Source: Clostridium_AD sp050717535 (GTDB lineage Bacteria; Bacillota; Clostridia; Clostridiales; Clostridiaceae). Taken from it: DNA of 64,000 nt. Shown one piece after another: positions 26,459 to 34,784 of this stretch. The stretch spans positions 62,001 to 126,000 of the forward strand of contig NZ_JBOITM010000041.1 of the NCBI RefSeq assembly GCF_050717535.1, read 5' to 3'. The notes beneath the pieces are model-generated. The model searched no databases and was not told the origin of the DNA. It saw only the letters and a program-made list of their open reading frames with translations. The position numbers and the translations under genes were made by a program. Numbering within the stretch: position 1 is the first letter of the stretch; every line of letters starts with the position of its first letter.

Positions 26459-26498
26459 ACATTAAAATATAAATAATAAAAAATTGGAGGAATTATAT

Positions 26499-27128
26499 AT
26501 GAGTAAAGTAACACAAATAACACATCCACTTATACAACACAAATTGGCATACATAAGAGACAAAAACACAGGTTCAAAGGATTTTAGAAATCTAGTTGAA
26601 GAAGTTGCGATGCTTATGGCTTATGAAGTTACACGTGATATACAATTAGAAGAAGTAGAAATTGAGACTCCTATTTGTACTACTAAATGTAATGTTTTAG
26701 CTGGTAAGAAAATGGCTATAGTTCCAATACTAAGAGCAGGTCTAGGAATGGTTGATGGTATGCTAAAAATCATACCAGCAGCTAAGGTTGGCCACATAGG
26801 GATGTATAGAAATGAGGAAACATTGCAACCGGTTGAGTATTTCTGTAAATTACCTCAAGATATTAATGAGAGAGACGTAATAATTACAGATCCTATGATT
26901 GCTACAGGTGGTTCAGCAATAGATGCAATTTCAGCTCTTAAGAAAAGAGGAGCTATAAATATAAGAATTATGTGCCTTATAGCTGCTCCAGAGGGAATTA
27001 AGGCTATTCAAGATGAACATCCAGATGTTGATATATACGTAGCTTCAATTGATGAAAAATTAAATGAAAAAGGATATATTGTACCAGGTCTTGGAGATGC
27101 TGGAGACAGATTATTCGGGACTAAATAG
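26499..27128 (+). CDS. upp: Uracil phosphoribosyltransferase
   Basis: A 209-residue salvage enzyme forming UMP from uracil and PRPP. The PRPP-binding loop is DPMIATGGSAIDAI, and the uracil-binding C-terminal segment GYIVPGLGDAGDRLFGTK is intact. ATG 26499 is preceded by TTGGAGG. It follows rpiB by 40 nt, as in other Firmicutes (where glyA may intervene), and ends at a strong terminator. Confidence 0.97.
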   Translation: MSKVTQITHPLIQHKLAYIRDKNTGSKDFRNLVEEVAMLMAYEVTRDIQLEEVEIETPICTTKCNVLAGKKMAIVPILRAGLGMVDGMLKIIPAAKVGHIGMYRNEETLQPVEYFCKLPQDINERDVIITDPMIATGGSAIDAISALKKRGAINIRIMCLIAAPEGIKAIQDEHPDVDIYVASIDEKLNEKGYIVPGLGDAGDRLFGTK

Positions 27129-27144
27129 TTTATAACTATAATTT

Positions 27145-27187
27145 AAAAAAGCAACTTACAGAAAATTATCTGTAAGTTGCTTTTTTT
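27145..27187. terminator. Bidirectional terminator between upp and rubrerythrin
   Basis: Perfect arms GCAACTTACAGA / TCTGTAAGTTGC, preceded by six A and followed by seven T, placed between convergent genes. Confidence 0.9.
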
Positions 27188-27200
27188 ACTTAATTGGATT

Positions 27201-27746
27201 TTACTTAAAATATCTATTAAGTAGACCTTTGAAAGCCATTCCATGACGAGCTTCGTCTTTGCACATTTCATGCACTGTATCATGGATTGCATCATAGTTA
27301 AGTTTTTTAGCTAAAGTAGCTAAATCTTTCTTGCCTTGGCAAGCCCCGTGCTCAGCATCAACTCTCATTTCAAGATTTTTCTTAGTATCAGCAGTTACTA
27401 CTTCTCCAAGCATTTCAGCGAATTTTGAAGCATGATCTGCTTCTTCAAAAGCGATTCGTTTGTAAGCTTCTGCAACTTCTGGGAAACCCTCTCTATCAGC
27501 TTGACGACTCATTGCTAAATACATACCAACTTCAGTGCATTCACCGACAAAGTTAGCTCTTAATCCTTCTAAAACTTCTGGATTAACATCTTTGGCAACT
27601 CCTACAACATGTTCATCGGCCCAAGTCATATCATTTTCATCTTTTTCTATGAATTTATCACTTTTTGCACCACAAACTGGGCAAATATCTGGTGCAGAAT
27701 CGCCTTCGTGAATATAACCACATACTGTACAAACAAATTTTTTCAT
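27201..27746 (-). CDS. Reverse-type rubrerythrin
   Basis: A 181-residue non-heme iron protein with the rubredoxin domain first (C6, C9, C22, C25) and the ferritin-like diiron domain after it, the reverse of classical rubrerythrin. The diiron ligands lie in GECTEVGM, FEEADH and DEARHGM. In clostridia this form reduces hydrogen peroxide and oxygen with electrons from NADH via rubredoxin and is induced by oxidative stress. The ATG at 27746 follows GAGGGGG. It has its own promoter, with a palindrome and a Fur/PerR-like box upstream. Confidence 0.93.
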   Translation of the reverse strand: MKKFVCTVCGYIHEGDSAPDICPVCGAKSDKFIEKDENDMTWADEHVVGVAKDVNPEVLEGLRANFVGECTEVGMYLAMSRQADREGFPEVAEAYKRIAFEEADHASKFAEMLGEVVTADTKKNLEMRVDAEHGACQGKKDLATLAKKLNYDAIHDTVHEMCKDEARHGMAFKGLLNRYFK

Positions 27747-27869
27747 ATTAAAATTTCCCCCTCGTATTTTCTTTTGGGTAGTTAACAACTATTAATTGTT
27801 ATCTCCCTGGCAGTTTTTTCTATAGATTAAAATTATTAATTACAATCTATTTTGTATGCTTTTGCTAAA

Positions 27870-27894
27870 TATAATTCCCATGGGTATTATAACA
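27870..27894 (-). promoter_or_regulatory. Extended -10 promoter of rubrerythrin with overlapping palindrome
   Basis: On the minus strand TGTTATAAT (27886-27894) is an extended -10 element. The hexamer is one half of a near-perfect 22-bp palindrome (27870-27891): outer halves TATAAT and ATTATA around CCCATGGG, with only two unpaired positions. This places a potential operator across the -10 and start region. The regulator is unknown. Confidence 0.55.
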
Positions 27895-27952
27895 TGCTAA
27901 ATAAATAGAAAATCTTAATTGGGATTACCTATAATAATAACTATACACCAAC

Positions 27953-27967
27953 GGATAATAATTATCA
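27953..27967. promoter_or_regulatory. Fur/PerR-type box
   Basis: GGATAATAATTATCA matches the 7-1-7 Fur box TGATAATNATTATCA in 14 of 15 positions (N counted as a match) and resembles a PerR box. It is about 60 bp upstream of the rubrerythrin -10 and 50 bp beyond the 3' end of the Crp/Fnr gene. Related reverse rubrerythrins are PerR-controlled in Clostridium acetobutylicum. Confidence 0.5.
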
Positions 27968-28016
27968 AGTAAAATCTAATATTTACAAGAAAAAAGTATT
28001 GTATTTTGTAATGGCA

Positions 28017-28712
28017 TTAAATTAATATGGCTTTAATTCTCTCAAAATCTATTATTTCAACTAAATTTTTATTAAAATCTATTAAACCATCTTGTTTCAT
28101 ATTAACAAATTCTCTTGAAAGGGAGGGTCTCTGAACGCCTAGATGCTCAGCAAGAGTTTTTCTAGATACAGGAAGTATCAGCGAAGTTGTTTTTTGAATT
28201 TCATATTGAGAGAGCAAGTAATTAGATATTTTTTGTCTTAGGGTTTCAAAAGAGAGCTCTTTAATTTTTCTGTTTAATAATAAAATTTTACTTGATAGAA
28301 GCTGCATGAAATTATTCAATACCACAGGGTAGGAACTACACATAGTTATAATATCTTTTTTTGAGATATAAAGTATTATTGAACCTCTAGATGATACTAT
28401 AGTAGCAGGGTATATATTTGTCTCTGAAAAAGTAATAGCTTCGCCAAAAATTTTCCCCCTATTTAACTTTGTTAGGGTAACTACTTTACCACTAGCATAA
28501 TGTTTTTGAACCTGTAGTTCACCTTGAATTACAATTCCTAAAGAGTCACAGATATCACCTTCTAGTGCGACTATGCAGGTATGGCATTCAATGCAGTTCT
28601 TGCAGTTATCAGCAATAGAATAGTTTGTATTTGTAATTAAATTTTGCAATTCCTGGGTCGTTAACCCTTTAAATAAAATGCAATATTTTAATTGATTTAT
28701 TAGTTTATCCAT
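28017..28712 (-). CDS. Crp/Fnr-family regulator with a four-cysteine cluster
   Basis: A 231-residue regulator: N-terminal cyclic-nucleotide-binding-type barrel, dimer helix, and C-terminal winged helix (LAEHLGVQRPSLSREFVNMK, residues about 190-209). Unusual is CKNCIECHTC (C37, C40, C43, C46) with C55 nearby, inserted in the barrel and well placed to hold an iron-sulfur cluster. The family resembles HcpR-type regulators of nitrosative or redox stress; that is inference. The start follows GGAGGG. A TGTAAC-N4-GTTACA palindrome near its own promoter suggests autoregulation, and the divergent neighbour encodes a ferredoxin-like protein. Confidence 0.85.
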   Translation of the reverse strand: MDKLINQLKYCILFKGLTTQELQNLITNTNYSIADNCKNCIECHTCIVALEGDICDSLGIVIQGELQVQKHYASGKVVTLTKLNRGKIFGEAITFSETNIYPATIVSSRGSIILYISKKDIITMCSSYPVVLNNFMQLLSSKILLLNRKIKELSFETLRQKISNYLLSQYEIQKTTSLILPVSRKTLAEHLGVQRPSLSREFVNMKQDGLIDFNKNLVEIIDFERIKAILI

Positions 28713-28737
28713 AAACCCTCCTTCAAATTTTTGATTT

Positions 28738-28753
28738 TGTAACATGGGTTACA
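28738..28753. promoter_or_regulatory. Palindromic operator near the Crp/Fnr gene
   Basis: TGTAAC-ATGG-GTTACA is a perfect 6-4-6 palindrome, a typical Crp/Fnr site geometry. It is centred about 15 nt downstream of the likely transcription start of the regulator, a position expected to repress. Confidence 0.6.
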
Positions 28754-28767
28754 TATTATCATAAGTA

Positions 28768-28796
28768 ATTCTAATATACTTAGCATATACAGTCAA
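28768..28796 (-). promoter_or_regulatory. Promoter of the Crp/Fnr gene
   Basis: On the minus strand TTGACT (28791-28796) and TAGAAT (28768-28773) with a 17-nt spacer. Confidence 0.65.
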
Positions 28797-28905
28797 TTAA
28801 AAAATTATTTAGGCTTATTAAAGTAAATATAAAATATATTGAATTGTTAATTATTTTAATACGTCTCAAGGTGGATATATATATAAAATTATAGGAGGAG
28901 TTATA

Positions 28906-29634
28906 ATGAAAAGGAATATTATCAGCATAGATGAAAGTAAATGTAATGGATGTGGGATATGTATAAGTGGCTGTCATGAAGGAGCCATTGAGTTGATTGA
29001 TGGAAAGGCTAAATTAATAAGTGACGAATATTGTGATGGACTGGGAGATTGTTTGCCGCAGTGTCCTACAGATGCGATTAAAATAGTGGAAAGGGATGCT
29101 GCAGACTATGACCTACAAGCTGTGGAATTAAAAAAACAGCAAAGTAGTGTTAAGCCTAATCTACCTTGTGGATGTCCTGGCACAATGGAAAAGTCTATAA
29201 AGAGAAATGTGGATTTAAATATAAAAAAAGTAGCTACTAAACTAAATAATTCAGAGGAAACAGCTGGAGCTTCCGAATTAAACCAATGGCCGGTTCAATT
29301 GAAGCTAGTTAATACTAAGGCGGCATTTTTAAATGGTGCAGATATATTAATTGCTGCTGATTGTACTGCATATGCTTATGGGAATTTTCATAAGGAGTTT
29401 ATTAGAGGAAGAGTAACTTTGATAGGATGTCCAAAACTGGATGATAATGATTATTATAGAGAGAAAATTGCAGAAATATTAAAAAATAATGATATTAAAA
29501 GTATTACAGTAGTTAGAATGGAAGTGCCTTGTTGTACAGGTATTGTTAGTTCGGTGAAGGCAGCAATGCTTCAGACGGGAATAATAGTACCATATAAAGA
29601 GGTAACTATTGGTATAAACGGAACAATACTTTAG
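28906..29634 (+). CDS. 4Fe-4S ferredoxin-domain protein
   Basis: A 242-residue iron-sulfur protein. The N-terminal 60 residues form a two-cluster ferredoxin: CNGCGICISGC and a second group CDGLGDCLPQCP with the usual distal Cys-Pro. A further CGCPG lies at about residue 87. The C-terminal half (about 115-242) is an unnamed domain with conserved cysteines (ADCTAYAYGNFH, LIGCPKLDD, VPCCTGI). Such genes commonly sit beside HcpR-like Crp/Fnr regulators in clostridia. It probably passes electrons; the partner is unknown. The ATG follows AGGAGGAG; divergent from the regulator. Confidence 0.85.
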   Translation: MKRNIISIDESKCNGCGICISGCHEGAIELIDGKAKLISDEYCDGLGDCLPQCPTDAIKIVERDAADYDLQAVELKKQQSSVKPNLPCGCPGTMEKSIKRNVDLNIKKVATKLNNSEETAGASELNQWPVQLKLVNTKAAFLNGADILIAADCTAYAYGNFHKEFIRGRVTLIGCPKLDDNDYYREKIAEILKNNDIKSITVVRMEVPCCTGIVSSVKAAMLQTGIIVPYKEVTIGINGTIL

Positions 29635-29640
29635 TTGAAT

Positions 29641-29680
29641 AAATTATAGGCAAAGATAAATTTTGCCTATAATTTTTTTT
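29641..29680 (+). terminator. Terminator after the ferredoxin gene
   Basis: Arms AAATTATAGGCAAA / TTTGCCTATAATTT followed by a T run. Confidence 0.85.
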
Positions 29681-29870
29681 GTACAAGTAAAATCCACTTA
29701 TAAGGGTACATATTTTTTAAAATTAATAGTAAATTTATATATATGACACATTAAACACTTTAAATTATTATTTTTATAGTGTAAAATAATAGAGATTGAT
29801 TATTAGATTATAAACTTAGTTTTTAATTTTGCGTCTACATAATTAAAATATATTTATGAGAGGTACAATT

Positions 29871-30359
29871 ATGCAAAGAATTGACAAACATAATTATTAT
29901 TTAGATATATGTGAAACAATATCTGAGCGAGGAACTTGTATGCGGAGAAATTTTGCAGCTATAATAGTAAAAAATGATGAAATTATGTCTACTGGTTACA
30001 CTGGAGCACCTAGAGGAAGAATTAATTGTTGTGATTTAGGAGCTTGTAGACGAGAAGAGTTAAACGTTCCTAGGGGCACGAGGTATGAACTTTGTAGATC
30101 AGTGCACGCAGAGCAAAATGCAATTATTTCAGCGCGAAGAAGCGATATGCTAGGAGCGACTTTGTATTTAATTGGGAAAGAGGTAAGTAGCGGTGAATTA
30201 GTAGAAAATGCTTCGCCATGCTCCCTGTGCAAGAGATTTATAATTAACTCAGGTATAGAGAAAGTAATAATTAGGGGAAATAAAATACAATATAAAACTG
30301 TATATGTAGAGGAATGGATAGAAAATGATGACTCACTACAAGGTGATGGTGGATATTAA
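29871..30359 (+). CDS. dCMP deaminase family protein
   Basis: A 162-residue zinc deaminase with the catalytic HAEQNAI (His and Glu) and PCSLC zinc ligands. The family converts dCMP to dUMP for dTMP synthesis. Additional cysteines (CCDLGAC, residues about 52-58) are typical of the group that includes ComEB. ATG 29871 is preceded by GAGAGGT; an ATG at 29856 lies before that site and is rejected. It could be a ComEB-like late-competence protein, but nothing next to it supports that. Confidence 0.9.
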   Translation: MQRIDKHNYYLDICETISERGTCMRRNFAAIIVKNDEIMSTGYTGAPRGRINCCDLGACRREELNVPRGTRYELCRSVHAEQNAIISARRSDMLGATLYLIGKEVSSGELVENASPCSLCKRFIINSGIEKVIIRGNKIQYKTVYVEEWIENDDSLQGDGGY

Positions 30360-30458
30360 TTATGGAATTGTGTAAATTACATTTGTTTATTAATTTCATG
30401 AATTTCAGCCTATATTTATCAAATAAAAACACTGCTTTTGTGAAAGAAAGGTTTTTTT

Positions 30459-31487
30459 ATGAGTAATTTTTATATTTTAGCAATAATTACAGCATTAATT
30501 TCCTTTATAATTACTCCTTTAGTTAAGAAATTTGCAATAAGGATTAATGCAATTGATGTTCCTAAAGATGAAAGGAGAGTTCATAGTAAGCCAGTTCCGG
30601 TTATGGGAGGGCTTGCTATATATATTTCCTTTGTTATAGGTGTAATTTTATATAATGGGCTTTTGTCCGATTCTCAACTAGGAATAATTATTGGAGCAAC
30701 TGTAATAGTTATGGGTGGTATAATAGATGATATTAAGGATTTAAGTCCTAAGTATAAGCTTCTAATACAAATTATGGGCGCGGTTTGCCTTTTATTATCA
30801 GGTGTAAGGATATCAATTCTAACAAATCCTTTTAGAGAATTCTATCCTTATTTAAACATAGGGTGGATTAATATACCTGTAACTATAATATGGATTGTTG
30901 CTGTGACTAATGCATTTAATTTAATAGATGGATTAGATGGACTTGCAGCAGGAATAGCATTTATAGCCTGCGTCACATTAATGATAGTTTCTATAATTAA
31001 TGGAAGATTGGAGGCGGCATTTTTAACAGCCGTTTTAAGTGGTGCAATTTTAGGATTTATACCATATAACTTTAATCCAGCTTCTATTTTCATGGGTGAT
31101 ACGGGATCTCAATTATTAGGGTTTCTACTAGCCGCAATTTCAATTGAGGGGGCAATTAAATCTGCAACGGCATTTGTTATTGCAGTACCGATTTTAGCTT
31201 TTGGATTACCTATTTATGATACTATTTTTGCTATGATCAGAAGAAAAGCTAATGGGAAACCTATTATGCAAGCAGATAGAGGCCATTTGCATCATCGACT
31301 TTTGGATATGGGACTTAGTCAAAAGCAAGCCGTTATCATTATGTATTTTATAAGTGCTACTTTAGGCGGGGCTGCAATTCTTGCAATGCAAATAAGCAAC
31401 AAAAGGGCATATTTTTTGTTGGGATTAACATCGGTTATAACTGTCTTCACAGCATGGAAATATGGAATTTTCAAGCATAAAGAGTAA
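30459..31487 (+). CDS. Undecaprenyl-phosphate N-acetylglucosamine-1-phosphate transferase (TagO/WecA type)
   Basis: A 342-residue integral membrane enzyme of the MraY/WecA superfamily, with about ten helices. It transfers GlcNAc-1-phosphate from UDP-GlcNAc to undecaprenyl phosphate, starting teichoic acid or other wall glycopolymers. Motifs: DDIKDLSPKYKLL, NAFNLIDGLDGLAAG, FMGDTGSQ and HLHHRLLDMG. The next gene makes UDP-ManNAc, the second sugar donor, which supports a wall-linkage-unit role. Start is ATG 30459 after GAAAGAAAGG. Confidence 0.92.
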   Translation: MSNFYILAIITALISFIITPLVKKFAIRINAIDVPKDERRVHSKPVPVMGGLAIYISFVIGVILYNGLLSDSQLGIIIGATVIVMGGIIDDIKDLSPKYKLLIQIMGAVCLLLSGVRISILTNPFREFYPYLNIGWINIPVTIIWIVAVTNAFNLIDGLDGLAAGIAFIACVTLMIVSIINGRLEAAFLTAVLSGAILGFIPYNFNPASIFMGDTGSQLLGFLLAAISIEGAIKSATAFVIAVPILAFGLPIYDTIFAMIRRKANGKPIMQADRGHLHHRLLDMGLSQKQAVIIMYFISATLGGAAILAMQISNKRAYFLLGLTSVITVFTAWKYGIFKHKE

Positions 31488-31541
31488 TTTGAAGATGCTT
31501 TAAATTAATAATTAATTTGAGATAATTTAGGAGGTAATCTG

Positions 31542-32672
31542 GTGGAAAATATTAAAGTTATAGCAATATTTGGTACGAGACCCGAGGCTATTAAAATGGC
31601 ACCTCTAATTGTGGAATTAGAAAAAGCTCCTCAAATGCAGTGCATAGTATGTGTCACTGGTCAGCATAGGGAAATGCTGGATCAAGTTTTGGAGATTTTC
31701 AATATAGTGCCTCAGTATGATTTAAATATAATGAAAGAAAAACAAAGCTTAACAGGAATAACCTGCTCAGTACTTAGTGGGTTAGAGGATATTTTTGAAA
31801 AAGAACAACCGGATATAGTTCTAGTACATGGAGATACTACTACAACATTTGCTGCATCTCTTGCAGCTTTTTATAGAAAAATACTTGTTGGACATGTAGA
31901 AGCGGGACTTAGGACTCATAATAAGTTTTTACCTTATCCAGAAGAAATCAATAGGAAGTTAACTGGAGTTTTAGCAGATTTACATTTTGCACCAACTACT
32001 ACTTCTAAAGAAAATCTATTAAGAGAAGGAGTAGATGAGAGCAGGATCTTTGTTACAGGGAACACAGTTATAGATGCTATGAAGTATACCATTAAGGATG
32101 ATTATATTTTTGACAATTATGAGTTAAATGAGGTTGATTATAAAAACAAGAAAGTAATAATGGTTACGGCTCATAGAAGAGAAAATTGGGGAATTGGTAT
32201 TGAAAATATATGTAATTCACTGAAAATTGTTGTTTCCGAAAATAGTGATGTAGAAGTAGTGTATTTAGTTCATCCCAATCCGGTGGTGAAAGACATGGTG
32301 GAAAGCATTTTAAAAGGTGTAGATAGAATACATTTGATCCAATTTATAGATATCAAAGAAAGCCATAATTTAATGGAAAAATGCTATCTAGTAATGACTG
32401 ATTCAGGGGGGATTCAAGAAGAAGCTCCTCATTTAGGCAAACCGGTTTTAGTGCTTAGAAATGTGACTGAGAGGGTAGAGGCAGAGAAGGCTGGTACGGT
32501 CAGGCTAGTTGGAACTGATGTAAATGAGATTGTATTTGAGGCAAATAAGCTTCTTAGAAATTTAGATGAGTATAATCAAATGAGCAAATCTATTAATCCT
32601 TATGGAGATGGAAATGCTTCTTCTAAAATAGTGAATTCACTATTAAATTATTTCAATAATAATATAAATTGA
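31542..32672 (+). CDS. wecB: UDP-N-acetylglucosamine 2-epimerase (non-hydrolysing)
   Basis: A 376-residue enzyme that interconverts UDP-GlcNAc and UDP-ManNAc (Bacillus MnaA). IFGTRPEAIKMAPL at the N-terminus, VHGDTTTTFAAS, GHVEAGLRTHNK, VTAHRRENWG and TDSGGIQEEAPHLGKPVLVLR are diagnostic. The GTG start follows TAGGAGG. It lies 54 nt after the TagO/WecA gene and probably shares its transcript; both supply wall polymer synthesis. Confidence 0.95.
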   Translation: MENIKVIAIFGTRPEAIKMAPLIVELEKAPQMQCIVCVTGQHREMLDQVLEIFNIVPQYDLNIMKEKQSLTGITCSVLSGLEDIFEKEQPDIVLVHGDTTTTFAASLAAFYRKILVGHVEAGLRTHNKFLPYPEEINRKLTGVLADLHFAPTTTSKENLLREGVDESRIFVTGNTVIDAMKYTIKDDYIFDNYELNEVDYKNKKVIMVTAHRRENWGIGIENICNSLKIVVSENSDVEVVYLVHPNPVVKDMVESILKGVDRIHLIQFIDIKESHNLMEKCYLVMTDSGGIQEEAPHLGKPVLVLRNVTERVEAEKAGTVRLVGTDVNEIVFEANKLLRNLDEYNQMSKSINPYGDGNASSKIVNSLLNYFNNNIN

Positions 32673-32699
32673 GATTTATATGGAAATGTTATTAAAATG

Positions 32700-32738
32700 G
32701 GTCTAGGAATTAGAAATTGATTTCTCAGATCTTTTTTT
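32700..32738 (+). terminator. Probable terminator after wecB
   Basis: AGAAAT / ATTTCT core with imperfect outer pairing (GGTCT / AGATC) and seven T at the end. Confidence 0.6.
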
Positions 32739-33363
32739 GTTTGGATTTACAATTAACATAGCCTAAAATAACAGTTTGAAATGTGGCAAAATTCATAATG
32801 AGGTGAAATAAATCAAGGGGCTTTAATGTATTGGATATCCTGATATGAGTTATTTAAAAGCCTATGACTAATAAAATGTTAAAAAAACCATGTATATTTT
32901 CAAGTGCTAAAGGTAAAAATAGCATAAACATTAAAGGAATTATAAATAAAAAAGATAAAATAAAAATAATTTCCTGCAATTGTTTATTAAAAAGAAAAAA
33001 CTGATTATAAATATATTATTTTTTAATTTCTTTGTAAATGTTTAACTAAATAAAATATATATTGCAGAGTTCACAAAGGGCAATGAAATAGCTGTTATTG
33101 AAATTTACGGTATGAGTATTGTGAATATTGAGAATATTGAGCATATTTAAATAAATAGATTAATTGAATAACGGAAGTATAAATTATTTGGATAGTTGCA
33201 ATATATCATAATATAGAGCAATTTAGAAGAAACATAGGATATTATAGGATAAATCGACTCACATGGGCCTATACATTGAAAAAATGAGAAATTATAGGTT
33301 TTATTTATGAAAATTAGTAGACTATAATTGATTTTATTAGTAAATAGCGAGGGGAACAAGAAA
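32739..33363 (+). other. Long gene-free leader of the ATP synthase operon
   Basis: About 625 strongly AT-rich bases with no credible gene in either strand; reading frames crossing it lack binding sites and family resemblance. It includes the direct repeat ATAGGAT-ATT-ATAGGAT (33235-33250), a copy of ATTATAGG at 33291-33298, and a weak hairpin CCTATA / TATAGG (33268-33298) followed by TTTTATTTA. A TATAAT-like element lies at 33324. The region probably holds promoter and leader signals for atpI, but I cannot place them with certainty. Confidence 0.4.
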
Positions 33364-33738
33364 GTGAATATTAAGTCAGCGCAGATGTATAAAGAAATTA
33401 ATTTTTTCAATTTTTTTATAGCACTCATTGGAACTACTGTAATCTATTTTTTTGATAAAAAATACGCAGTGTTTTTTTTATTGGGTCTAATGTTAGCAAG
33501 TATTAATTTGTTATTTAATTTAATATCTGTTAATTTTATATTAGGCAAAGCAAAGAACAAATATAGATTTATTACTTCTTTTAGCTTTATCTTTAGGATA
33601 CTTATAGTAGGCATAGTAGGAATAATGGTTGCTAGTTATTATTATTTTACTATATTTGCGTTTATATTAGGGTATAGTTCACAACTTATTTCTCTAGTAC
33701 TTTACGGAATTAATATTAAAGAGTGTGAAGGGAAGTGA
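33364..33738 (+). CDS. atpI: ATP synthase subunit I
   Basis: A 124-residue membrane protein with four predicted helices and few charged residues. AtpI is an assembly factor that helps form the c-ring of the F0 part. Assigned mainly by size, topology and position as first gene of the operon. The GTG 33364 is preceded by GAGGGGA; a longer upstream frame is unsupported. Sequence conservation in this family is low. Confidence 0.8.
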   Translation: MNIKSAQMYKEINFFNFFIALIGTTVIYFFDKKYAVFFLLGLMLASINLLFNLISVNFILGKAKNKYRFITSFSFIFRILIVGIVGIMVASYYYFTIFAFILGYSSQLISLVLYGINIKECEGK

Positions 33739-33742
33739 GTAA

Positions 33743-34423
33743 GTGGGAGAAATTACAAAATTACCTAATGTAAATTTATTTGGATATGATTTTCAAATTA
33801 CAGAGACCTTAATAACGCAGTGGGTAATAGTTTTGATGCTGACCTTACTAATAGCATTTATTAATAAAAATCTTAAAAAGATTCCAGACAAAAAGCAAAG
33901 TGTAGTTGAAATCTTCGTAGAATTTGTCCAAAAGACAGTAGAGCAGACAATGGGCAAAAGTTTTAAGAACTTTGTTCCCTATATAGGCACATTAGGGGTA
34001 TATCTTTTGTCAATGAATCTAGTAGGGATATTGGGAATAAAACCACCTACTACAGACTATAGTGTAAGTTTAGGAATGGGATTAACTACATTTATAGTGA
34101 TACAGGGTTATACAATTAAAAAAGCTGGTATCGGACATTATTTTACTGGTTATGCAAAACCATTGGCAGTATTACTGCCGGTAAATATAATGGAGAGAAT
34201 AATGCTTCCAGTATCATTAAGTCTAAGAATGTTTGGGAATATGTTTGCGGCAACTATAATAATGGAATTAGTTTATAGTGCACTTAGTAGTGTGACATGG
34301 GTTGCTCAACTGGGAATACCAATACCATTACATATGTATTTTGATTTATTTGATGGTACTATTCAAATGGTTATTTTCGTAATGTTAACAATGATTAATA
34401 TTGTAATAGTTTCAGAACACTAA
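33743..34423 (+). CDS. atpB: ATP synthase F0 subunit a
   Basis: A 226-residue membrane protein forming the ion half-channels next to the c-ring. The essential arginine lies in SLSLRMFGNMFAA, and PVNIMERIMLPVS precedes it. GTG start 4 nt after atpI, within a run of closely spaced genes. Normal clostridial length. Confidence 0.95.
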   Translation: MGEITKLPNVNLFGYDFQITETLITQWVIVLMLTLLIAFINKNLKKIPDKKQSVVEIFVEFVQKTVEQTMGKSFKNFVPYIGTLGVYLLSMNLVGILGIKPPTTDYSVSLGMGLTTFIVIQGYTIKKAGIGHYFTGYAKPLAVLLPVNIMERIMLPVSLSLRMFGNMFAATIIMELVYSALSSVTWVAQLGIPIPLHMYFDLFDGTIQMVIFVMLTMINIVIVSEH

Positions 34424-34451
34424 AATAAAAATGAAATAGGAGGAATATTTT

Positions 34452-34700
34452 ATGGATTCAGCAGGATTTATAGCAGGAATGTGCGCAATAGGAGCAGGTA
34501 TAGCAGCTCTAGGGGTTATAGGTGGTGGAATAGGTACAGGGAATGCTACAGCAAAGGCTGTAGAGGGTATTGCAAAACAGCCAGAGGCTGCAGATAAAAT
34601 TACAAGAGCGTTAGTTATAGGTGGTGCGTTATCTGAAGCAACAGCTATTTATGGTTTCTTAATAGCATTATTATTAATTTTATTTGGTGTAAAAGGTTAA
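34452..34700 (+). CDS. atpE: ATP synthase F0 subunit c
   Basis: An 82-residue two-helix hairpin. The ion-carrying glutamate is E62 in GGALSEATAIYG, and the polar loop reads AKQPEA. At the positions of the Ilyobacter tartaricus sodium ligands Q32 and S66 this protein has T29 and A63, so it lacks the Na+ signature and is probably proton-driven. The ATG follows TAGGAGG, the strongest binding site of the operon, which suits the many copies of c needed. Confidence 0.96.
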   Translation: MDSAGFIAGMCAIGAGIAALGVIGGGIGTGNATAKAVEGIAKQPEAADKITRALVIGGALSEATAIYGFLIALLLILFGVKG

Positions 34701-34784
34701 AGTGAAATAGTTAAGGAAAGGTAGGTGAAAGTCTCGGTTGTAAAAAAAATTATAAACTGGGATTTTATATAGATGGAGATAGGG

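Noticed and set aside
32790..32845. Possible small gene after GAGGTGA
   Set aside because: No start codon at suitable distance; the first ATG (32827) opens a five-codon frame.
33147..33428. 93-residue minus-strand reading frame upstream of atpI
   Set aside because: It crosses the atpI start on the opposite strand, has no ribosome binding site and a composition typical of chance frames in AT-rich DNA.
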